Assembly (NCBI GenBank): GCA_035347995.1
Contig: DAOPQD010000108.1
Span: 1 to 9,908 of the forward strand
From: JAAZNO01 sp012798275
Lineage (GTDB): Bacteria; Chloroflexota; Anaerolineae; B4-G1; SLSP01
Length of the DNA: 9,908 nucleotides
Direction: 5' to 3'
A program made the translations under genes and the position numbers. Positions 1 through 6,246 of this stretch are shown one piece after another. Under the pieces are notes generated by a model. It saw only the letters and a list, made by a program, of their open reading frames with translations. It searched no databases and was not told the origin of the DNA. Numbering within the stretch: the first letter of the stretch is position 1; every line of letters begins with the position of its first letter.

Positions 1-7
1 TTATCAT

Positions 8-51
8 TTGACAGAACCATCTTACCATACTCGGATTTTACGTGACAGAAC
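8..51 (+). repeat. Two 9-bp direct repeats and a weaker TTGACA upstream of the peptide-gene promoter
   Basis: TGACAGAAC occurs at 9-17 and again at 43-51, 34 bp apart and just upstream of the main promoter. The first copy overlaps a perfect TTGACA (8-13), but the hexamer 17 nt downstream (TCGGAT, 31-36) is a poor -10. The repeats could be binding half-sites for a regulator, or chance. Confidence 0.25.
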
Positions 52-59
52 GCGCCCTA

Positions 60-88
60 TTGACAAACCTCCTGGCTTGTGGTAGACT
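60..88 (+). promoter_or_regulatory. Sigma70-type promoter for the Cys-rich peptide gene
   Basis: A perfect -35 TTGACA (60-65) is separated by 17 nt from TAGACT (83-88), which matches TATAAT at 4 of 6 positions. Transcription would start near 95, about 40 nt before the ribosome binding site at 135-142. Placement, spacing and strand all fit the downstream peptide gene. Confidence 0.6.
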
Positions 89-149
89 GTCCAATAAACA
101 TCGCTGGAGAGTCTGGCGAGTAAAACCATCAACCGAAGGAGGCCTGAAA

Positions 150-568
150 ATACGCAAAGTTTGTTTGATATTCGTTTTGTTAGCCCTTACACTGAATATG
201 CTTACAGGGATAGCACTTGCTCAGGAATTACCGCCGGAAGCCTTGAACAAGCACACACCAGGTGTTGAACAAGCTGAGCGCCCACAGACCTTAAGGAATA
301 CAAATCACCGTTATTGGCGCTACCCCCAGAACCTTCTCCACCAATACCACCAGGCAATGTGATACAAGAGTTTGAACATTGCGAAGATGTTTATGTAATA
401 GATCAGTGCTTCGATGGACATATGGATACCGAATGCCGCTACTGGTGTGGTTTAGGTTGTAGTTTTATTCCAGAATGGCCGGCCAAACTTGCATGTATTC
501 TGGCTTGCAATGGAGCTTGCTGGGTTCCCAGTTACTGTGTAAGCCACTGGGAAATGGTCTGCGGGTAG
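150..568 (+). pseudogene. Secreted ten-cysteine peptide, ATA start and internal frameshift (bacteriocin-like?)
   Basis: A strong ribosome binding site GAAGGAGG (135-142) lies 7 nt before an ATA codon (150-152). Translation from there gives a textbook signal peptide: R and K at the N-terminus, a hydrophobic core, and a likely cut after ALA, before QELPPE. This frame ends at 360-362. The frame at -1 continues a proline-rich linker (LPPEPSPPIPPG) into a Cys-rich domain ending at TAG 566-568. A one-base loss in the C5 run at 323-327 would explain the break. The mature part has ten Cys spaced C-x8-C-x8-C-x3-C-x3-C-x11-C-x3-C-x3-C-x5-C-x7-C, including two CX3CX3C triplets that suggest a disulfide-stapled helical hairpin. 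I do not recognise the family; Cys-rich halocin C8-like bacteriocins are a loose comparison only. Two lesions suggest decay, but the Cys-rich frame itself is intact. A sequencing error or programmed -1 slip cannot be excluded. Confidence 0.55.
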
Positions 569-591
569 TTTGGTAATAGGGCAACTGCAAA

Positions 592-692
592 GGAGCTAAA
601 AGCTGTAGCCACAAGACAGGGATTAGCAAGTGAAAATGTATGCTGTCAGCCTGATGGTCAAAACCATCAGGCTGACAGGAGCTTTTAGCTGT
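592..692. repeat. 15-nt repeat pair with inverted AAA/TTT core around the terminator
   Basis: GGAGCTAAAAGCTGT (592-606) and GGAGCTTTTAGCTGT (678-692) share both flanks in direct orientation and differ only in a central AAA versus TTT. Because AGCT is palindromic, the 11-mers at 594-604 and 680-690 are also perfect reverse complements. They can pair as an outer stem around the terminator hairpin. Confidence 0.6.
643..686 (+). terminator. Strong intrinsic terminator
   Basis: A perfect 16-bp stem (643-658 with 663-678) closes a CAAA loop, followed shortly by TTTT (683-686). It lies 75 nt after the stop of the Cys-rich peptide gene and 27 nt before the membrane-protein gene. It could end the peptide transcript fully or reduce read-through into the next gene. 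The T-run can alternatively pair with AAAA at 598-601. Confidence 0.75.
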
Positions 693-712
693 TACGAGGG
701 AAAAATCGAACT

Positions 713-1045
713 ATGGATTGGGACGTTTTGTTTGGGTGGTATACATTACTTTGCTCGATGTTAGGATGGCCCGGGCAGAAAGTTCTAAAGCGTATCTTGG
801 GGCCGACCAAGATTTGTGTGCTCGGCGCGATACTGCTTCTCGCCAACCTGTTAGTTTTTTTGTGGCGCCCCGATCTGTTTATTCACTCTTCTATGGGGCT
901 AGAGCTACGTTTTGTGCTTTACCCAAGCCTGCTCCTCGGACTTTTGAGTTGCTATGATTGCATTCGTTACCAGGTGCACCGGTTATTTCGCAAAGAAGGA
1001 ACCGAGACAGATATTTCTACGTCAAGCGCGGCGAAACTCAGGTGA
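713..1045 (+). CDS. Small three-helix membrane protein, possible immunity partner
   Basis: The 110-residue product is very hydrophobic. Likely membrane segments are at about residues 4-19, 34-51 and 63-82, with basic stretches between and after them (KVLKR near 23-27; HRLFRK near 89-94). No family is recognised and no catalytic motif is visible. The ATG at 713 is preceded by GAGGG (696-700), with a rather long 12-nt spacing. It lies on the same strand as the secreted Cys-rich peptide gene, behind a terminator, an order common for peptide toxins and their membrane immunity proteins. That role is inferred from position and topology only. The last dozen residues (TDISTSSAAKLR) abut the decayed transposase, whose ATG overlaps this stop codon, so the C-terminus may not be native. 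Confidence 0.5.
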   Translation: MDWDVLFGWYTLLCSMLGWPGQKVLKRILGPTKICVLGAILLLANLLVFLWRPDLFIHSSMGLELRFVLYPSLLLGLLSCYDCIRYQVHRLFRKEGTETDISTSSAAKLR

Positions 1046-1180
1046 TGTCGCCGGAATTGGCAGAGCTGGGGACACGGTATTCAAGAACAAGCAAGTCCAT
1101 ACCGGCTGGTCGGCGACACATTGTACGAGACATACCGAGACGAGGACTACCTGGACTTGTACTCGCCGGAAGGGAGAGCT
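1045..1180 (+). pseudogene. Decayed transposase N-terminus (IS1182-like, InsH/DUF772-type)
   Basis: The frame around 1091-1180 reads ASPYRLVGDTLYETYRDEDY followed by LDLYSPEGRA. This matches the way N-terminal domains of IS1182/IS5-like transposases usually run: PYR-(L/V)-(I/V)-GD, an acidic stretch, LYSPEGRP. A plausible start is ATG 1045, reading MSPELAELGTRY in a second frame, with a third frame giving FKNKQ between them. At least two frameshifts are therefore needed. Homology stops abruptly after EGRA at about 1180, where ALSP-like sequence would be expected, so most of the element is missing. No terminal inverted repeats were identified. The recognition is from memory of the family pattern, not from a search. 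Confidence 0.5.
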
Positions 1181-1317
1181 CAGCGCCGCCACCGCGCCAG
1201 GCGATCCAAGCTTTCGGCGGCCTCCGGGGTGATGCCGCAGGTGGTCCACTCGAAGTAGGGCGAGCGCCAGGCTTCCACTTGCAAGCGCTGATCGACATTC
1301 TGGCAGTGCGTGATGAT
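1180..1317 (-). pseudogene. C-terminal remnant of an unrecognised protein
   Basis: On the minus strand, the frame after a TAA (1320-1318) is open for 45 codons and ends at TGA (1182-1180). It reads ...HCQNVDQRLQVEAW, then RSPYFEWTTCGITPEAAESL, then DRLARWRR. The codon choice, the amphipathic end and the natural-looking basic C-terminus look like real protein. There is no start codon or ribosome binding site. The end coincides exactly with the point where the plus-strand transposase homology breaks, so this is probably the truncated end of a gene left at a recombination junction. I cannot name the family. Confidence 0.35.
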
Positions 1318-1482
1318 TTATCCCAAAATCCGCTCGCGATTCCCACGCGAGGGGGTCCAGAAAGCCTGAGACCGCTCTTTTCCCCCACTTGCCCAGGTTC
1401 AGCGTATGACTCCTTTTTTACCCCCTTTTGAGGGCCTTCCGGCTGTGACATACGCTTGCTGTCCTCATGTCATAGCACAAAT
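1318..1482. other. Non-coding stretch with two inverted repeats downstream of the GH2 gene
   Basis: No convincing gene is seen here. CTCGCG (1333-1338) pairs with CGCGAG (1346-1351) across a 7-nt loop. GCTGTGACAT (1442-1451) pairs with ATGTCATAGC (1467-1476) across 15 nt, with one A-C mismatch in minus-strand RNA. The second stem begins 6 nt after the GH2 stop codon and could protect or end the operon transcript, but no U-run follows it, so I do not call it an intrinsic terminator. Confidence 0.35.
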
Positions 1483-4176
1483 TTAGATTATGCGCAAGCC
1501 CTCAATCATGTCGCGGAACATCCACGCGGCCACGGGATTCTCCGCCAGGCGCGCGCTCAAACGAAAGGTGGAGATGAGCAGCCGCCCCGTCTGCCCCACC
1601 CGCCGTTCCGCAATGAGGCCCACCGTCTTGTGCAACCAGCCCACCGTCAAGCCGGCGTGCACGTCCACGGCAAAGTCGCGGGGACTGAGGCCCACAATGA
1701 CCTGCTCCGGCGTCAGGTCGGCGAAGAGAAAATCCACCTCGCCGGCGGTCGGCAGCGCGCTAAAGAGCCGATCCTTGCAAATCCAGCTCAGGCTGCTGGC
1801 CCAATCGCCCTGCCAATCGCTCCCGCGCCTCGGCGCAATGGCGACGCCCCCCACGTGCGTCTGGAGCGCGTCCGCGTTTTCGGCGAGCCACAGCACGGCC
1901 CCGCCCGCGAGCAGGTACGCGCGCAGCGCATCCGTCAGGGTCAGCGCCACGGCGAGATCGGCCGCCGCGAGCGTGTCCACCAGCGTGTATCCCAACGCGC
2001 GCAGCGGCGCCTCCAGCTCCGGCGCGTAGAGGCGGAGCTCGTCGGGGGCGGCGCAGGGCGGGAAGACGAAGAGCTCCTGCACGTGCTCCGCCGCCGGCGT
2101 CCCCTCCGCCTGCAACAGGCGCAGCGTCAGCCGTAACCGCAGGGGATGGGAAACCTCCGGCGCCCGGAAGGTCAGGCGTCCCACCGGGGTGACGTCCGCC
2201 GGGCGCGGCGCGAGCGGTCCCAGAGCGCCCCGCAGCGCCGGTTGCCCTTCCACCTCCCATTCCAGGCGGCTCTCGCGCAGGTCGGTGGCGGAGAAATGCG
2301 CGAGCGCCAGCGTCAGCGCGCACTCCTCGCCGCTCCAATAGGCCAGCCGTTCCCATTCGGGGATGATGACGTCGTCGCTGTTGAGCGCACGCAGGGCGGG
2401 GAAGAAGTCCTTGGGCTGGCGGTGCAGGTCCAGCAGGCCGTTGCATTCCCAATGGACGTCGGTGAATTCGGTGATGACGTAGCCCGCCAGGCTGGAATGG
2501 CGCCGGATTTGCTCGATCTCGTATTTGAGCGCGGCGTATTCCAGGCGCTGACTGGCCGCGAACAGCGCTTCCAGGGTGGGGAAAGCGCGCTCCAGATGAT
2601 AGTGGGCGTAGCGCGCTTCCACCCCGTGCGGGTAGACGACGCCGTTGCCCCACTCCGCGCCGGTCTCGAACCACCACGGCTCGCTGCCGTCCGCCTCGAG
2701 CAGGCGGCTCACCTGCGGCAGGCCCCAGTTCCCGAATTCGGAAAGGATCAACGGCTCGTCGCCGCGCCGCTGGACCTCGGGGGCCGGCGGGCTCGCGGGA
2801 GCGTCCCACGGATCGCGCAGGAACGTCTGCCACTCCGCGTGCGTGCTGTAGGCGTGCGCGAACGTCCACCAGGGACGGGCGGCGTAGCGCGCGACCCATT
2901 CGCGCCAGTACGGAGCGTGATCGGGGATGGCGGCGTAGTTGTGGAAGTCCTCGATGTCAGTGACGACGTGCGCATTGCCCCCGCAGGCAGAATTATCCAC
3001 AATCAGGCGGGTCGGGTCCAGCCGCCGGAGATAGGCGTAGGTCTCCGCGAGCCAGGCGCGCTGCGCGGGATCGGTCAGATCAATGCCCCAGCTCTCGTTG
3101 ATGAGGGTCCAGATGATGATACTGGGGTGCTGGCCGTCGCGGGCCACCATGCCGGCCAGGGTCTCGCGGGCGCGCCGCTGCGCGTCCGGCGTGAGGTATT
3201 GCGCGTTGGGCAGCTCCGTCCAGATGAGCAGCCCCACGCGGTCGGCGGCGGCGTAGTAGCGCGGGTCGGCGATCTTGATGTGGAGGCGCAGGCAGTTGAG
3301 GCCCATCGCCCTGGCCTGGCGGAACTGCGCTTCGAGAAAGGCCTCGGAGGGAGGCGTGCAGAGGGTCTCCGGGTAGTAATCCTGGTCGAGCGCCGCGCGC
3401 AGGTACAGCGGGCGGCCGTTGAGCCAGAGCCGCCCCTCGCGGGCCTCGATGGTGCGGAAGCCGAAGGTCTCGCTGACGCTATCGGGGGCGGCGCTGTCGA
3501 GGGTGACGCGCAGGGTGTAGAGGTGCGGCGTGTCGAGATCCCACAGCTGCGGGGCAGGGACGGGCAGCGTGGGGTTGAGGGAGGCGCTCTCCAGGGACGC
3601 ACAGAGCTGGCCGTCGGGCGCGAAAATCTCGTAGCGCAGGCGAGATTCCGCGGGCAGCTCGCGGTTGAGGCGCACGGCGACGCCGACTTCCGCGGTGCGC
3701 GGCGCGATCTGGAGATGCTGGATGTAGGTGGCGGGGCGGCTTTCGGCCCAGACGGATTGCCAGAGGCCGGAGAGCATCCCATACCAGGATTGTTTGCCAT
3801 GGGGGATTTCGGGGAAGAGCTCCAGCGGGTCGCTGACGCGCAGCGTGAGGCAGTTCACGCCGGGCCGGGCGGCGGCGGTGACGTCCAGCTCGAAGGGCAG
3901 GTAGCCACCCTCGTGCGCGCCGACGGGGACGTCGTTGAGCCAGACTTCAGTGCTGTAGTCCACCGCGCCGAAGTGCAGGATCACCGCGCGGTCTGCCGTC
4001 AGCCATGAGGCAGGCAGCTCCAGGCAGCGGCGATACCAGCCCACGCCGGTGAAGGTGCGCAGGGCGGGGGTCGCCTGCCAGGGGGCCGGGACGGACACGG
4101 ACAGCACGTCCGCCGGGGCCGTCTCACGCCAGAAGTCCCAGGAACCGTCAAGAGCAAGTCGCGTGCGCAAGGCCAT
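1483..4176 (-). CDS. GH2 glycoside hydrolase with extra C-terminal domain
   Basis: The 897-residue product is a retaining exo-glycosidase of family GH2; beta-galactosidase-, glucuronidase- or mannosidase-like activity cannot be separated by eye. A jelly-roll sugar-binding domain lies at about residues 8-150 (SGLW near 136) and an Ig-like domain follows. The TIM barrel begins near WLNGRPLYLR (N253). The acid/base Glu is E361 in WTLINESWG and the nucleophile is probably E480 in LILSEFGNWG. The barrel ends after ITEFTDVHWE (E570). A further region, about 705-897, with alternating hydrophobic strands looks like a GATase- or flavodoxin-fold accessory domain. There is no signal peptide, so it acts in the cytoplasm, presumably on imported oligosaccharide. 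The ATG is preceded by AAAGGA with 7-8 nt spacing. It is the last gene of the operon, 98 nt after the second GH43 gene. Confidence 0.9.
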   Translation of the reverse strand: MALRTRLALDGSWDFWRETAPADVLSVSVPAPWQATPALRTFTGVGWYRRCLELPASWLTADRAVILHFGAVDYSTEVWLNDVPVGAHEGGYLPFELDVTAAARPGVNCLTLRVSDPLELFPEIPHGKQSWYGMLSGLWQSVWAESRPATYIQHLQIAPRTAEVGVAVRLNRELPAESRLRYEIFAPDGQLCASLESASLNPTLPVPAPQLWDLDTPHLYTLRVTLDSAAPDSVSETFGFRTIEAREGRLWLNGRPLYLRAALDQDYYPETLCTPPSEAFLEAQFRQARAMGLNCLRLHIKIADPRYYAAADRVGLLIWTELPNAQYLTPDAQRRARETLAGMVARDGQHPSIIIWTLINESWGIDLTDPAQRAWLAETYAYLRRLDPTRLIVDNSACGGNAHVVTDIEDFHNYAAIPDHAPYWREWVARYAARPWWTFAHAYSTHAEWQTFLRDPWDAPASPPAPEVQRRGDEPLILSEFGNWGLPQVSRLLEADGSEPWWFETGAEWGNGVVYPHGVEARYAHYHLERAFPTLEALFAASQRLEYAALKYEIEQIRRHSSLAGYVITEFTDVHWECNGLLDLHRQPKDFFPALRALNSDDVIIPEWERLAYWSGEECALTLALAHFSATDLRESRLEWEVEGQPALRGALGPLAPRPADVTPVGRLTFRAPEVSHPLRLRLTLRLLQAEGTPAAEHVQELFVFPPCAAPDELRLYAPELEAPLRALGYTLVDTLAAADLAVALTLTDALRAYLLAGGAVLWLAENADALQTHVGGVAIAPRRGSDWQGDWASSLSWICKDRLFSALPTAGEVDFLFADLTPEQVIVGLSPRDFAVDVHAGLTVGWLHKTVGLIAERRVGQTGRLLISTFRLSARLAENPVAAWMFRDMIEGLRII

Positions 4177-4203
4177 GGTTCAATCCTTTCATGGGAAGTC
4201 TAT

Positions 4204-4225
4204 GCAGCAGGATGCCGGATGCTGC
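4204..4225 (-). other. Small hairpin in the GH43-GH2 spacer
   Basis: GCAGCA (4204-4209) and TGCTGC (4220-4225) can form a 6-bp stem with a 10-nt loop in the 98-nt gap between the second GH43 and GH2. No -10/-35 pair was found in the gap, so GH2 is probably transcribed from upstream. The stem may be an RNA-processing or stability element. Confidence 0.25.
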
Positions 4226-4274
4226 GGGTCTCTGCCGGCGTCAACGGCGCGCGGGACAGCAGGGGACTTCAGTC

Positions 4275-5174
4275 TCAAGCTTCTCTCACGGTCGGGCGGC
4301 CGTCCTCGAAGGCCACGGGCACCAGGTGCAGGCTGCGGACGCCGGCGGGATAGCCCACGTGCGGCGGCGTCCAGGCGTGATAGGCCATCCACAGTTGCCC
4401 CGCGGTGTCGGTGAAGAATTCCTGGCCGCCGGGGCCGAGCGCCTCCGGCCGCCGGGCGAACCAGGGGCCGTCAAGCGGTTTGAGGTAGGGCCCGGTGAGG
4501 GCGTCGCTCACGGCATAGCCGATGGCGTAATCGGCGCTTTCCCACCAGTTGGCGGAGTAGAACAGGTAATAGCGTCCGGCGTGCCTGACCAGGGCCGGCG
4601 CCTCGATCAGCGGAAGTTCCCAGGGCTGATCGCAGCGCAGCAGTTCGAGGGGGGCCCCTTCCAGCGCCAGGCCGTCAGGGCGCAGCGGTTGCAGCCACAG
4701 GCCGGTCGGCAGGCCGCAACTGTTGCCATCGTTTTTCCAGAGCAGATAGGGGCGTCCGTCATCATCCACAAAGGGGCTGGGATCAATGGAGCCGCCCAGG
4801 TCGTGCTGACAGAGGAAGGGCGCGGCGGAATCGTCGCGGAATGTCCCGGCGGGTGAAGCGCTCACGGCGCAGCCGAGGCATTGCAGTCCCGCCGTCTCGA
4901 AACGCGCGGTGTAATAGAGCACGGTGTAGCCGTCGCGGGGCAACACGGAGGGCGCCCACGTGAGGCCCTTTCCGGCAGCGACCCAGAGAGGCAGGCGCGG
5001 CAGCGCATCCTCAAGCCGCTCCCAATGATGCAAGTCCGTAGAATGGAGCCGCTGGATGTTGTCGCCGTTGGCGTTGGTGGCGTAGGCGTAATAGTCCAGG
5101 CCGACCCGCAGCACGAAGGGATCGGGAAAGTCAACCGCCGTCAGATTTTGGATTTCGGAGTTTGGATTGGACAT
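4275..5174 (-). CDS. GH43 glycosidase, cytoplasmic paralogue
   Basis: This is a 299-residue single-domain GH43 enzyme with a five-bladed beta-propeller fold, inverting, typically alpha-L-arabinofuranosidase or beta-xylosidase. Its expected catalytic residues are D18 (FPDPF, base), D131 (SIDPSPFVDDDG, pKa modulator) and E191 (IEAPALV, acid). Conserved blade motifs include LTWAPSV near 71-77 and YYLFYSAN at 202-209. It has no signal peptide or lipobox, unlike the paralogue just upstream. The ATG at 5174 has AGGAG 5 nt upstream; an in-frame extension back to 5597 would overlap the previous gene and is not credible. Residues 2-10 (NPNSEIQNL) are encoded by a degenerate heptamer repeat. It probably cleaves imported oligosaccharides; the substrate is undetermined. 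Confidence 0.88.
   Translation of the reverse strand: MSNPNSEIQNLTAVDFPDPFVLRVGLDYYAYATNANGDNIQRLHSTDLHHWERLEDALPRLPLWVAAGKGLTWAPSVLPRDGYTVLYYTARFETAGLQCLGCAVSASPAGTFRDDSAAPFLCQHDLGGSIDPSPFVDDDGRPYLLWKNDGNSCGLPTGLWLQPLRPDGLALEGAPLELLRCDQPWELPLIEAPALVRHAGRYYLFYSANWWESADYAIGYAVSDALTGPYLKPLDGPWFARRPEALGPGGQEFFTDTAGQLWMAYHAWTPPHVGYPAGVRSLHLVPVAFEDGRPTVREA
5143..5170 (-). repeat. Degenerate 7-bp tandem repeat used as N-terminal codons
   Basis: Four heptamers are visible on the plus strand: AGATTTT, GGATTTC, GGAGTTT and GGATTGG. They supply the first codons of the second GH43 gene. They resemble the short heptanucleotide repeats scattered in cyanobacterial and some Chloroflexota genomes. Confidence 0.55.
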
Positions 5175-5223
5175 GGGTCTCCTGCACGCTGTCCGAGGGT
5201 GATGGGAGTTGGGGGTCGGCCGG

Positions 5224-6246
5224 TCAGGGCGCGGGTTGCGGGCCGACCGTCGGTCCCTGCACCACGGGGCGGCCGTCCTCCCACTGAATGCGGTCGAGCC
5301 ACACAAAGCGCCGGTCGCCGCGGCGGCTGCCGGCGACGACTTCCCAGGCGTGATACACCAACCAGGTCTGATCGCCGAGCTGCAGAAGGGCCTGGTGTCC
5401 CGGCCCGATGACCATGGCGTTTTTGTCGCTGAGATCGCTGGCCAGGATGGGATTTTCCGGCGCGTCCTGGCAAGGGCCGAGGGGGCCTTCGCAGATGGCG
5501 TAGCCCACGGCGTATTCCACGCCGGCGTAATCGTTGGCGGAGAAGAAGAGGACATACTGCCCGTCGTGTTTGAACATCGTCGGCGCCTCGACGACACGGC
5601 CCTCCCACTGCGCGTCGTTGCGCACGAGGCGCACCGGCTCGCCCAGCAGACTCAGCCCGTCGGCGGCGAGTTTCTGGGCGTAGATGCTGGTGGGGATGCC
5701 GCAGCAGTTGCCGTCGTTTTTGTAATAGAGGTAGAGCTGGCCGTCGTCGTCGCGGAAGGGGCTGGGGTCAATGGTGCCGCCTTCCTGCGCCTGGCAGACC
5801 AGCGGCGCGTCGTGGGTGTCCTTGAATTTGCCTTCGGGCAGGGCGCTGACGGCGACGCCGACACACTGCTTGTTGGAGGCCTTATCACGGGCGGTGTAGT
5901 ACATCACGTAACGGTCGCCGATAGGGATGACTTCGGGGGCCCACACGAGGCCGCCGGTCATTTTGGCCCATTTGGGGAGCGCCGGCATGGCATCGCTGAG
6001 GATTTCCCACGTGAGCAGGTCGGTAGAGCGCGCCAGCGAGATATTTTTGCCGGAGGCGTTGGTGGCGTACAGCCAGTAGACGCCGTTCACCGGCAGGATG
6101 AAGGGATCGGCGAAGTTCTCCCGCAGGACGGGGTTCTGGAACGTCGCCGTGGGCGCGGCGGAGGGAGTCGCGCCGCAGCCGCTCAGCGCCGCGACCGACA
6201 GCAGGGCCAGCAGCAGCCTCCAACGTTGCAGGCGTCTGTGCATCAT
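5224..6246 (-). CDS. GH43 glycosidase, surface lipoprotein
   Basis: This is a 340-residue GH43 enzyme with a lipoprotein signal: basic start, LLLALLSVAALSGC with the lipobox Cys at C24, then a short Ala/Thr/Pro linker. The catalytic triad expected for GH43 is visible: D47 (NFADPF), D160 (TIDPSPFRDDDG) and E220 (VVEAPTMF). GLVWAPEV (99-106) and the Cys-Cys pair in DGNCCGIP (181-182) are shared in part with the next gene, which is clearly its paralogue. It is predicted to sit on the outer face of the membrane and release arabinosyl or xylosyl units, or oligosaccharides, for the transporter. The ATG abuts the permease stop directly (TAA ATG), with AAAGG 4 nt upstream, so translation is probably coupled. 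A second ATG follows at 6243. The exact substrate cannot be read from the sequence. Confidence 0.9.
   Translation of the reverse strand: MMHRRLQRWRLLLALLSVAALSGCGATPSAAPTATFQNPVLRENFADPFILPVNGVYWLYATNASGKNISLARSTDLLTWEILSDAMPALPKWAKMTGGLVWAPEVIPIGDRYVMYYTARDKASNKQCVGVAVSALPEGKFKDTHDAPLVCQAQEGGTIDPSPFRDDDGQLYLYYKNDGNCCGIPTSIYAQKLAADGLSLLGEPVRLVRNDAQWEGRVVEAPTMFKHDGQYVLFFSANDYAGVEYAVGYAICEGPLGPCQDAPENPILASDLSDKNAMVIGPGHQALLQLGDQTWLVYHAWEVVAGSRRGDRRFVWLDRIQWEDGRPVVQGPTVGPQPAP

Noticed and set aside
1391..1440. CCCCCTTTTGAGGG with nearby T-run as a terminator
   Set aside because: The stem is only about 3-4 bp and the T-run lies on the wrong side for the minus-strand operon.
1038..1451. 137-codon minus-strand and 157-codon plus-strand frames in the scar region
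   Set aside because: Ser/Pro/Arg-rich translations without motifs; the fragments described at 1045-1180 and 1180-1317 explain the protein-like parts better.
2146..4008. 620-codon plus-strand open frame opposite the GH2 gene
   Set aside because: The minus-strand GH2 has clear catalytic motifs. The plus-strand translation is Arg/Gly/Ala/Val-rich with no domain pattern, as expected for an antisense shadow in GC-rich DNA.
5175..5597. N-terminal extension of the second GH43 to 5597
   Set aside because: It overlaps the first GH43 gene in another frame; AGGAG supports ATG 5174.
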